Part shown: piece after piece, positions 36,133 to 43,984 of the stretch
Numbering within the stretch: the first letter of the stretch is position 1
Layout of the letters: each line of letters starts with the position of its first letter
NCBI GenBank assembly: GCA_963794615.1
Contig: CAWCEP010000006.1
Location: forward strand, 310,001 to 374,000
Direction of reading: 5' to 3'
Length of the DNA stretch: 64,000 nt
Origin: Chersky-840 sp963794615
GTDB taxonomy: Bacteria > Actinomycetota > Acidimicrobiia > Acidimicrobiales > UBA8190
Made by a program: the position numbers and the translations under genes
The notes under the pieces: model-generated
What the model was told of the DNA's origin: nothing
The model's database searches: none
Seen by the model: the letters and a program-made list of their open reading frames with translations, nothing else

Positions 36133-36756
36133 CTAGCGTCGCTGCCACCGCACCGCTTCCTTCGTGCTGGCGGCGAGCGGTAAACCGACATCGTCGGCAA
36201 ATGCACGGGCAACCTCCGGTGCCGCCGTCAAACGGTCGCGCTCACCGGACGCGTAGATGATCTCGATCGATCGGTCCGGTGAATGCCACACGATGGAGCT
36301 GATCTCACGCTCCACCACGCCGCTCACTTCTCCGACCCATCGCGACGATGGGGTCGAGAAGAGGTCGAGCAGAGTCGTGATCGAACGCTCGACCTCGGCG
36401 AGTCTCAATGGCTTGGCGATCAGGGACAGCGCACCGCCACGGATGAGTCGTATCCTCTCGCTCTCGTCGCCGGACAATACCGCCACCGGAATCAGAGCGC
36501 GACCCGAGCCACGTTTCAGAGGGTTGATGACCGCGCTCGCATCACCGCGCAACCACCCGTCGTCGATCAGAACGAGATCGGGAGCGGGTGAAGTGACGAG
36601 CTCCCGACCACCTCGTTGGGTGTCGGCCACCCTCAGGTCGACATCGTCGAACCTGTGCACGACATGCGAGAGCACGATGCGGCAGTGCGGATCGGACCCG
36701 ACGAAGAGGACGGTCCGTCTCGTATTCTCCGCAGCCGAGAGCGTGCGCCTCTTCAT
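36133..36756 (-). CDS. Receiver-like protein with a new C-terminal domain
   Basis: About 207 residues. Residues 15-140 look like a response-regulator receiver: VLFVGSDPHC (only one acidic residue in the usual pocket), phospho-acceptor region DLVLIDDGW, Ser in VAVLSGDES and Lys in LIAKPLRL. Residues 145-205 form a separate domain (EREISSIVWHSPDRSIEIIY, GERDRL, a late VRW) found alone at 55733-55945. No DNA-binding output is seen. The ATG at 36756 starts the receiver; a longer upstream frame is rejected. It converges on GT2 copy 1 and may regulate it by protein contact. Confidence 0.72.
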   Translation of the reverse strand: MKRRTLSAAENTRRTVLFVGSDPHCRIVLSHVVHRFDDVDLRVADTQRGGRELVTSPAPDLVLIDDGWLRGDASAVINPLKRGSGRALIPVAVLSGDESERIRLIRGGALSLIAKPLRLAEVERSITTLLDLFSTPSSRWVGEVSGVVEREISSIVWHSPDRSIEIIYASGERDRLTAAPEVARAFADDVGLPLAASTKEAVRWQRR

Positions 36757-36991
36757 GCCGAGGTGTCGACCCGCACGGCTGGTCGGCTTGATGGACGGCG
36801 GTGGAGGGCCCGTCGTTGCGAGGTCACAGAGGCACGGTACGGGGACGAGCGAAACGCCATGCGACGGAACGGCGACCAGAAAATGAAAGATTGGGTCACC
36901 GTCGATCGTCCTGGTCAACGGCGGACCCGGCTCATCGTCCCTGGTCAGAGCCCTCTTGGTCGAGGGGCCCGTCTGGCTACCATCCTGTGGA

Positions 36992-37168
36992 GTGAACAGG
37001 TGGCGATACGGGCTCACACTCCTCCCGCACGAATCGGCCCCGGACCAGGAAAGTGTCGAGGAGACCATCGCAGCGGTCGTGCGTTCCCGTCGGGACCTCG
37101 GCTGGGAACTGGTGCGAAAGGCCGAGCACGACGATTCCGAACTCCTCGTGTTCAGGCGTCCGGCGTGA
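36992..37168 (+). CDS. Small DUF4177-like protein
   Basis: About 58 residues. RWRYGLTLLP at the start, a helix around SVEETIAAVVRSRRDLGWELV and a final LLVFRRP strand match the beta-alpha-beta layout of DUF4177-type small proteins (GWELV is a hallmark). The start is uncertain between GTG 36992 and a TTG at 36956. It is divergent from the receiver-like gene. Role unknown. Confidence 0.5.
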   Translation: MNRWRYGLTLLPHESAPDQESVEETIAAVVRSRRDLGWELVRKAEHDDSELLVFRRPA

Positions 37169-37218
37169 TTGTCAGGAGCGCGACGACGCAGGCTGAAAGG
37201 GCTGCAGCCACGCTGGCA

Positions 37219-38124
37219 TCAGTGCTCGTCGACCTTCTTCGACCACAGGGCGGCCACGTGTTGCAACGCTTCATGCCACGCCTCGGGGGTATTGGCTTGA
37301 TTCGCCTGGACGACCACTCCTTCTAGTTCGTCCGCAGTGGCCGTTGCGCTCGTCGCGGCCTCGACCAAGACCCGGGCGTCGTCGGTGGCCAGGGGTGCGG
37401 ACGCCGCCATTTCCTCAGCCTGTCGCCGCGCGCTGGACGCGGCCTTGGCGGCATCACGCGCCTCTCGTTCGGCAACCTCGGCGGCCTGGGCCGACTGTTG
37501 CGCCGTCCTCATCGCTTCGGCGGCAGCTTCTGTCAAGGCGTGGGCTTCTTGTTGGGCCACCTCGGCACGTTGGACCGCTTGTGTTGCGATTTGGCGTGCG
37601 TGGGTCGCCAGTTGCATGGCGTATGACATTTCCGCGACCACCACCGCGGTTTGCGCCGCGCTCAGCCACGCTTCGGGGGTGCCCACCGCCAACGCGTTCC
37701 CCACCGCGGCCTTGGTCGCGCCCACCCAGACGTGGGGGTCCTTGTCCGCCTCTTGGTTGGGGAGGCCGGACGTGGACGCGGCTTCTGTCGCTTCACGGGT
37801 CGGTTTGTTGGACCGGGAGTCCATGACATCGGGACTCTCTGACGCGGCCGACTCAGCCATCGCGGCGGGCTTCTCATTCGGTGGTGCGGGCGGAGGGGCA
37901 GGGAGCGGCTGGGTTCGTTCCGCCCATGTCGCTCCGTCCCAGTATCGGGCCACGCCTCGATTGTGCGGGTCGGGATACCACCCCGCAGGGGTCGGGACAG
38001 CGGGGTCGGTGCGGGACTCGCTCTCGGTCGGTCGGGTCTGCGACGCAGGCACCTGGCCGTTGGAATCGCTCTTCTCGGGCTCGACCCCGGAATCGTCGCC
38101 CTTCTCTTTCTTGATGATTCGCAT
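37219..38124 (-). CDS. DUF2510 protein with an Ala-rich coiled coil
   Basis: 301 residues. A charged N-terminus is followed by a DUF2510 motif PAGWYPDPHNRGVARYWDG...WAERTQPLP near residues 45-75, a short domain found in actinobacteria often next to membrane anchors. Residues about 170-300 are Ala/Gln/Glu-rich with heptad-like repeats (AVQRAEVAQQEAHALTEAA), a long coiled coil. No membrane segment is seen. The ATG 38124 follows GGGAGGGACC, a strong ribosome binding site, so the upstream extension is rejected. Function unknown. Confidence 0.75.
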   Translation of the reverse strand: MRIIKKEKGDDSGVEPEKSDSNGQVPASQTRPTESESRTDPAVPTPAGWYPDPHNRGVARYWDGATWAERTQPLPAPPPAPPNEKPAAMAESAASESPDVMDSRSNKPTREATEAASTSGLPNQEADKDPHVWVGATKAAVGNALAVGTPEAWLSAAQTAVVVAEMSYAMQLATHARQIATQAVQRAEVAQQEAHALTEAAAEAMRTAQQSAQAAEVAEREARDAAKAASSARRQAEEMAASAPLATDDARVLVEAATSATATADELEGVVVQANQANTPEAWHEALQHVAALWSKKVDEH

Positions 38125-38295
38125 GGTCCCTCCCCCCGGCGGATCGGCCCGACGAACTCGTCCTCGTTCGATGGTTGCGAACATCTGATCGTGTGCTCGG
38201 CACATCAATTCTGGACCCTGAGTTGGCCAACTCCGTCTCAACTAATGGCATCCGGGCCGAGCCCATCCGTCTTCCCCCCCGACGTCGACCGCTCC

Positions 38296-39447
38296 TCAGG
38301 TCTTGCCACCGGCATCGATAGAGACGTGATCGATGTAGAACGAGAACCGCCGCCGTACCGCGTCGGGGTCGACGCCAAAATCCTCGAGGGCGTACTCGTG
38401 CACCCCGCGCCCGCCTCGAGGGTTCATGGTGGCCCAGTCCGCCATGCGCCTGCTCCCTTCGGTCCCGAGTGCCAAGCCGAGCTGCTCGTAGGCACGCTGC
38501 ACCGTGCCCACCGGATCGCCGTTGAGGGCGCCGAAGTGGATGTCGGCGAACCTCCCTTCGCCGACGACGCGGCGGAAGGCCATCGCCCGACGCAGGGCCT
38601 CGTCCCAGAGCTCGATCTGAGCTGCGCCCAGGTCGGGATCGACCCGGTCGCTCACCCAGCTCCGGGTGTAGGCGATCAGGCTGCACACCGAACCCAGCAC
38701 CTCGGCCGGATCCCGATGCGTCCATAGGAACCGGGCGTCGGGGTACGTCTCGAGGAGCCGGTCCAGCGCCAGCATGTGCACGGGCGTCTTCAGGTGCCAC
38801 AGCCGAGGGGGGCAGCGCCATTGCAGCAGTTGCAGTACCCGCCGGTGGTACCGGTACGCGGGGGCCATGTCACAGCCCATGACCCAGTCCGTGTAACGGG
38901 GAACGTGGGCCATGCCGTCGAAATGGGCGGTGCGAAACTCCATCCCGAGCAGGTCCTGGCACTCCGTGGCGCCGGTCGCAGTCTGGAAGTACATCGACCT
39001 CATCCGGGGAAAGGTGTCGTACATCGCCTGGAGGCCGCGCTCCGCCTCCTCGATGCGGGGGTCGGTGTCCTCGGTGGCGGACTCGGGGGGTGGGACGGGA
39101 TCGCTCGACTCCCACAGCCTCAGCGAACGGATCTGGGGATCGGCTGACAGCAACTGGCTCAACGCCGTCGTCCCCGTGCGGGGAAGCCCGATGATCACCA
39201 GCGGTCCCTCGACGACCTGGTCGGCGATCTCCGCGTGCCGGCGGTAGACGTCCTCGACGCGCAAGCGGTTGACGAGGAGCATCCGAAGCCGAAGCCCGAG
39301 GATCTCCTGGCCGAGTTCGGTGAGATCGGCCTCGCCGTCCAGGGAGTCGATGAGGAGGTCGAGGCCCTCTCGGAAGCTACTGCCCCCGAAGTCCTCGAGG
39401 CCGGTCTGTTCGACGGCCTGGGCGACGAGGTCGGGGGCGCTCAGCAT
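38296..39447 (-). CDS. Sulfotransferase family protein
   Basis: 383 residues. The PAPS 5'-phosphosulfate loop is IIGLPRTGTTALSQLLSADP and the 3'-phosphate region appears as FLWTHRDPAEVLGSV. WHLKTPVHMLALDRLLETYPDA is typical of the actinobacterial branch of this family. It would move sulfate from PAPS to an alcohol or amine. The ATG at 39447 overlaps the SDR stop (TGATG), so it is coupled as the last gene of an operon with SDR and DUF1214. That company suggests modification of a lipid or secondary metabolite; substrate unknown. Confidence 0.87.
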   Translation of the reverse strand: MLSAPDLVAQAVEQTGLEDFGGSSFREGLDLLIDSLDGEADLTELGQEILGLRLRMLLVNRLRVEDVYRRHAEIADQVVEGPLVIIGLPRTGTTALSQLLSADPQIRSLRLWESSDPVPPPESATEDTDPRIEEAERGLQAMYDTFPRMRSMYFQTATGATECQDLLGMEFRTAHFDGMAHVPRYTDWVMGCDMAPAYRYHRRVLQLLQWRCPPRLWHLKTPVHMLALDRLLETYPDARFLWTHRDPAEVLGSVCSLIAYTRSWVSDRVDPDLGAAQIELWDEALRRAMAFRRVVGEGRFADIHFGALNGDPVGTVQRAYEQLGLALGTEGSRRMADWATMNPRGGRGVHEYALEDFGVDPDAVRRRFSFYIDHVSIDAGGKT

Positions 39448-40250
39448 CAGACGAAGTCCGAGCCGCCGTCGACGTTGACGTTCGCCCCCGTGACGTACCC
39501 GTTTCGCCGAGAGGCGAGGAAGGCCACCACCACGGCCACCTCCTCGGGAAGACCGGCCCGACCGAGGTCGGCGGGCTGGTGGAAGACCTCGTCGATCCAC
39601 TGCATGACGTCGTGGGGGTCAGACGCATCGAGGCCGCGCGCGACGAACACGTCGCGCAGTGCCTCGGTGAAGCTGGCCGTGACGACCGTTCCCGGGCTCA
39701 CCGTGTTGACCAGGATGCCCTCGGGGGCGAGCGAGCGCGCCAGGTTCTTCGACACGCTCGTCAGGGCCGCCTTCGACGCCGTGTAGGCGGGCAAGATCTC
39801 GCTCTGGCGCTGCGTCGAATGGGCGGACAGGTTCACGATCCGAGCCCACGACCCCCGCCGCAGCAACGGCAGGGCGGCCCGCACACAGCGAACAGCGCCC
39901 AGTGTGCCGAGTTGGAACGCCGTCACCCAGTCGGCGTCGCTCAACTGCTCGAATCGGCCGGCGGCCGGGCCGACGGTGTTCACGAGCACATTGAGCGAAC
40001 CCCAGACGCTCTCCAACGTCTCGAACGCCGAGACCACGGAACCTCCGTCGGCCACGTCGACCTCGAGCCCGAGGCAGTGTGGACTGCCCAGGCCCTCGAG
40101 ATGGCCGACCATCTCGTCGAGTCCGGCACGGGCGCGGGCCAGCACCGCCACGCGGGCGCCCTCCTCGGCCAGGCATTCGGCGATGGCCCGCCCCATGCCC
40201 TTCGTACCCCCGGTGACAACGGCGGTTGCGTCGGAGAATCCCAAATCCAT
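39447..40250 (-). CDS. Short-chain dehydrogenase/reductase
   Basis: 267 residues, classical SDR. The cofactor loop is VVTGGTKGMGRAIAECLA, an NTV-type motif follows (LVNTVGPAAG), then a Ser region (VNLSAHSTQRQ) and the YxxxK pair in YTASKAALTSVSKNLA. SPGTVVTASF fits the end of the core. NAD(P)H-dependent oxidation or reduction of a hydroxyl or keto group is expected. The ATG 40250 follows GGAG. It sits between DUF1214 and the sulfotransferase in one operon. Confidence 0.9.
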   Translation of the reverse strand: MDLGFSDATAVVTGGTKGMGRAIAECLAEEGARVAVLARARAGLDEMVGHLEGLGSPHCLGLEVDVADGGSVVSAFETLESVWGSLNVLVNTVGPAAGRFEQLSDADWVTAFQLGTLGAVRCVRAALPLLRRGSWARIVNLSAHSTQRQSEILPAYTASKAALTSVSKNLARSLAPEGILVNTVSPGTVVTASFTEALRDVFVARGLDASDPHDVMQWIDEVFHQPADLGRAGLPEEVAVVVAFLASRRNGYVTGANVNVDGGSDFV

Positions 40251-40308
40251 TCGAGGCTCCTGTCGGTGAGCGCCCGGGGCGGCGTCGGGGTGGGTCGACC
40301 TCTCGTGC

Positions 40309-41556
40309 TCAGCGGGGGAAGCGCCGGCGCACGGCGGTCCGGCGGCGGCCGATCGTGGTCCGTCGCTCGACCGGGTCGACGCGCGCCGTTCCGGAGGGGA
40401 GCGCCCCACCGAGCTCGTCGATGGGGACGACGTGCGTCGTGGGGACGGGAGCTCCTTCGGCCCGGACCCAGCGAAAGATCATCGGTCCCTGGCGGTGTCC
40501 GGCGGTGTCGAGCCAGTTGGCCACGCCCGGATCGGTGTGCGCCACCACGGCCCGGAACACACCATCGTCATCGACGACGGCCTGGTGGCCGTTGAGGCTC
40601 GACTGGCGATTGGCGTAGTCGATGGTTTCCCACCAGTGATTCCCGAGCGACACGCTCCAGTAGAGCGCGCCCGGGGGGGTGACCTCGATGACGAGGGCCT
40701 GATCGTCCTCGAGCTGCCACGACCCCCACACGCTCACGTTCTCGGCGGCGGCCCCCATCGCGGTCAGCGAGGCGGGTTGGCGAAAGACATTGACCCCCTG
40801 GGCGCGCCCGCCGTCTTCGACATCCAACCAGAACGCCATGCTGGCCTCGAGGAATGCCCCGATGGCGGTCAGCTGCCTCGCCACCCCCGCCGGCGACAGC
40901 CACTCCGGGTCTGGCCACGACGGGCCCGGCTCGAGACACTCGATCTGGAGGTCGGCGGGCACCTCGGTGTCCCAGTCGTAGAAGAACTGCCTGACGACCA
41001 GGGACGAGGTCCGTGCCGACAGGGCCATCCAGTTCCCGGGGTGCGGAGTGGCGGACAAGACGATCTCGAAGGACCCGTCATCGGCGATGTCGAGGTCATC
41101 GGCGACGACGTTGGCCGAGCTCTCGATGCCCGCCATGACCTGGAACCCGAGATAACGGACGGTGCCCCGCCGACCCCGAACGCGATAGGTGCCGTCGCCA
41201 CGCAGGGCAGCCCCGGTGTACGCCGCGTCCGGACAGTCCATGCCCCATTTGAGGACGGCGTCCACGTTGGCAGGAGCAAAGAAGGGGTCGTAGGGATCCG
41301 ACGGCCGCAACGCCTCGTCGATGGCGAGCGAGAGCAGCACCAACAGGTGCCGGTAGCCGGCGGCCCGATCGATCGGAGAGGTAGGCGCTCGTGCCGATCC
41401 CACCAAGTCGGCGGCGGCGCGCAACCCGGCCACCATGGCGTCAAAGGCGGCGCCCGACATGAGGTCCTCGTCGTTGGCCTCGCCCCGTCGGTAGGCCGAT
41501 CCCACCGTGGCCGGGAACCACGCCATCGAGGCTCCCGCCTCTGCGGGTGTGCTCAT
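40309..41556 (-). CDS. DUF1214 domain protein
   Basis: 415 residues. The C-terminal half has the DUF1214 pattern DDQALVIEVTPPGALYWSVSLGNHWWETIDY, ending with DPGVANWLDTAGHRQGPMIFRW. The N-terminal half is helical with ANVDAVLKWGMDCPDAAYTGAAL. The family is beta-rich and of unknown biochemical role, often beside lipid or steroid genes. No signal peptide is seen. It is followed after 58 bases by the SDR and then the sulfotransferase. Confidence 0.83.
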   Translation of the reverse strand: MSTPAEAGASMAWFPATVGSAYRRGEANDEDLMSGAAFDAMVAGLRAAADLVGSARAPTSPIDRAAGYRHLLVLLSLAIDEALRPSDPYDPFFAPANVDAVLKWGMDCPDAAYTGAALRGDGTYRVRGRRGTVRYLGFQVMAGIESSANVVADDLDIADDGSFEIVLSATPHPGNWMALSARTSSLVVRQFFYDWDTEVPADLQIECLEPGPSWPDPEWLSPAGVARQLTAIGAFLEASMAFWLDVEDGGRAQGVNVFRQPASLTAMGAAAENVSVWGSWQLEDDQALVIEVTPPGALYWSVSLGNHWWETIDYANRQSSLNGHQAVVDDDGVFRAVVAHTDPGVANWLDTAGHRQGPMIFRWVRAEGAPVPTTHVVPIDELGGALPSGTARVDPVERRTTIGRRRTAVRRRFPR

Positions 41557-41618
41557 CGGTCCCCCTCAGTCCGGCCGGACTGTAGCCCGACCGATCGCAT
41601 CCAGCACGGTGGAGTCCG

Positions 41619-42818
41619 TCACGAACGCGCCGACGCGGTGACGGGCGCCCCGCCTTGGACAGGGGGTGCCAAGCAGTCCTGTAGTGCTCCCCACACCTCG
41701 GCAACGCTGCCCGGAGCACTCACCGGTGACGCGGCGGCGGTGACGACGGACGGAGCGGTGCACGCCAAGCCGGCCTCGACGCCCTTCACGTCCGTCTCGA
41801 GCCCGGACAGGATCTGGTTCTCGGCGGATTGCGCCGAGTCCAACAACGCGGTGGCACGAGCGACTGATGACGCCGCGGCCCGTCGCTTCGACACAGCCGC
41901 CTTGACGCCCGCTGCGGCCCGCTCGTAATCGTCAGTCAGGAGGGAGGCGGCGATGGTCCGGTAGAACTGGCCGATCGTGTCGCGCTGGTCCGGGGACCCC
42001 AACAGGGGCTGGCTCGATTCGAAACGGGATGCGGCCGCGTCCGTATAGTCATCGAGGGCCAGCTGGCGAAGGGCGAGCCTCGCCCTCGACAGGGTGGTCC
42101 GTGCCGCCGAGACCGTATGGTCGGACGCGACGAGCAAGACATTCTTCGCGGCGACGAGGTTCTCATCGGATGCAGCGACGTAGGCGGCCTCTTCGTAGGA
42201 CTGCAAGTCGACGCCCGTGTTCGAATAGCTCGTCAAGGAGCCGCCCAGCTCCCGTGAGCTGCCGTTGAGGAGGGCTTGGACGATCTCTCCCGCCAGCACC
42301 TCGGTGGCGTAGCAGGGAATGCCGTCTGCCGAGGGTGCGCACCACGGGCTCTGGTCGACGTCGAAGAGAAAGATCCCGGGCACCGAGACGTTGCCGGCCA
42401 CCAGGGCGGTCACGATCGGCGCCATGACGGGCTGCAGGAGCGTCGCCACCGTGGCTGCACAGCCCGCGGCCCATGTGGCGAAGGCCGGAAAGCCACCCGG
42501 TCCGATCACGGCGGGGAGGGGCGCTCCCGTCGAGTCGGTGACCTGGCGCACGTTGAACGGGTTGTACGCGGCGGTGTTGTTGGTGGAGCCCCCCTCGACC
42601 ACCTGCCACTCGTCGAGGTCGGCCACGTTGGCCGCTGTCCCCGGCGCACCGACTCCGTCGAGGACGCACAGCTCCCACCCCGGAGGCAGGGGCGTGCCAA
42701 CCACGGCCCCGGAGTTCGGCGAGGGGCTGGCGTCAACCGGGGAGCCGATCGCCACGACACCCACCACCACGACGGCCAGCGAGACACCGACGCGAACGTG
42801 GCCGAAGATGCGTGCCAT
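41619..42818 (-). CDS. Secreted protein of unknown function
   Basis: About 399 residues. A signal peptide (VRVGVSLAVVVVGVVAIGSPVDASPS) is followed by a Cys-containing N-terminal domain (GWELCVLDGVG, WAAGCAATVATLLQPV, WCAPSADGIPCYA) and an Ala-rich helical C-terminal half with coiled-coil character (AAAGVKAAVSKRRAAASSVARATALL). I recognise no family. The ATG 42818 is preferred over a start 27 bases upstream. It ends 62 bases before DUF1214 on the same strand, so it may be the first gene of that operon. Confidence 0.65.
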   Translation of the reverse strand: MARIFGHVRVGVSLAVVVVGVVAIGSPVDASPSPNSGAVVGTPLPPGWELCVLDGVGAPGTAANVADLDEWQVVEGGSTNNTAAYNPFNVRQVTDSTGAPLPAVIGPGGFPAFATWAAGCAATVATLLQPVMAPIVTALVAGNVSVPGIFLFDVDQSPWCAPSADGIPCYATEVLAGEIVQALLNGSSRELGGSLTSYSNTGVDLQSYEEAAYVAASDENLVAAKNVLLVASDHTVSAARTTLSRARLALRQLALDDYTDAAASRFESSQPLLGSPDQRDTIGQFYRTIAASLLTDDYERAAAGVKAAVSKRRAAASSVARATALLDSAQSAENQILSGLETDVKGVEAGLACTAPSVVTAAASPVSAPGSVAEVWGALQDCLAPPVQGGAPVTASARS

Positions 42819-43064
42819 CGACTTGCTGTGAGGGAGGACCAGCACCTTCAGTCGTCTGGGATTCGGGGGGAAGCGACGACATCCTCACCGAGCCGTACCG
42901 AGACGGTCAAGGCGACGAGGGATGCACCACGGTCGGGGCGACCTCGGACGACCGGTCCGGAGGCGTGGCTCCGAGGACGGCGACGGCGTGATCGCCGAGA
43001 GGGGGAGGACCACCACGGTGCGGCGCCACCGATCTGTGTCCGTGGTAGCCGGATCCGATGGTTC

Positions 43065-43379
43065 TCAGAGCTCGAAGCGGTAGAGCGGGTACCACAACAC
43101 GATTCCTCGCTCGTCGCCGAGCGCGGTGCCCTCGACCGTGCAGTTCGCCCCCTCCACCATCCCCGGAATGGACCGAACCCCGCCGAACACGATGCTCAGC
43201 TGTCCGGTGCCGTCGTCGATCGTGAAGATCTGCGCGGCAGACCCGCGCCAGGTGCACCGTTCGGCATCGACGACCTTGCCCGTGACCACGACGCGCTCAC
43301 GGACCCTGGCATCGGCGACGCGACGGGCAATGGGGCGGTCACCCCACCAATCGCCCGACGTGGGCTCCCAGACCTTCAC
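43065..43379 (-). CDS. OB-fold protein translationally coupled to kdpC
   Basis: 104 residues. After a short lead, VVVTGKVVDAERCTWRGSA, QIFTIDDGTGQLSIVFGG and GANCTVEGTALGDERG follow the five-strand OB-fold pattern of the nucleic-acid-binding tRNA/helicase-type family. The GTG start overlaps the kdpC stop (GTGA), so it is the last gene of the kdp operon. In other actinobacteria I recall similar OB-fold proteins beside trkA potassium genes, which makes a link to potassium uptake plausible. Actual ligand unknown. Confidence 0.72.
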   Translation of the reverse strand: MKVWEPTSGDWWGDRPIARRVADARVRERVVVTGKVVDAERCTWRGSAAQIFTIDDGTGQLSIVFGGVRSIPGMVEGANCTVEGTALGDERGIVLWYPLYRFEL

Positions 43380-43972
43380 CGAAGGTGAGCGAGGGCCTCG
43401 TTGAGCTGCAAGACGTCGATGTAGCTGCTCCCCATGAAGCCCAGCTCGGCGCCGTTGGTCTCGCGGCCGATGAGCGCGCGAAGGGCTGACGGGGTGATCC
43501 CGGTGGCCTTGGAGACCATAGGGATCTGCACCAGGGCGTCCTGAGGGGAGATGTCGGGATCTATCCCGCTGGCCGAGGTAGTCACGAGGTCGGGTGTGGG
43601 GTTCACGCCACGCTTGTGCCAGTAGGCGACCAGGGTCTGCGTGTTTGCCAACAGGACCTTCGACCTCGGGCCCAGATTGGTGGCGGCCGACTCGCCGCTC
43701 TTCCCATTCGCCACGAGAGGGTTGTCCCCACTGTAGGGGCCGAGATCGTCGGGTCGACCCTGGAAGACACAGCTGCCTGGTGGGTTTCCCGGGCATTTCG
43801 TTGCCGACCAGTTCTGTCCGATCAGGGTCGATCCGTTGGCAGTGATCGAGCCGTCCGCCTGGTGCTTGAACAGGAGCTGGGCAACGCCGGTGCCGGCCAG
43901 GGCGTAGACGAACCCGAAGAAGGCCGTAAACACCACGATCGAAATAATTGAACGACGGAGATGGGCGATCAT
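43376..43972 (-). CDS. kdpC: Potassium-transporting ATPase subunit C
   Basis: 198 residues. One N-terminal membrane helix (SIISIVVFTAFFGFVYALAGTGVAQLLF) is followed by a periplasm-side domain with GSTLIGQNW, YFxGRP-like FQGRPDD, NLGPRSK, the helix DLVTTSASGIDPDISPQDAL and ALIGRETNG, all KdpC hallmarks. KdpC stabilises the KdpAB complex and is proposed to assist ATP binding. It begins 12 bases after kdpB and its stop overlaps the OB-fold gene. Confidence 0.95.
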   Translation of the reverse strand: MIAHLRRSIISIVVFTAFFGFVYALAGTGVAQLLFKHQADGSITANGSTLIGQNWSATKCPGNPPGSCVFQGRPDDLGPYSGDNPLVANGKSGESAATNLGPRSKVLLANTQTLVAYWHKRGVNPTPDLVTTSASGIDPDISPQDALVQIPMVSKATGITPSALRALIGRETNGAELGFMGSSYIDVLQLNEALAHLR

Positions 43973-43984
43973 GTGAGCTCGCGA

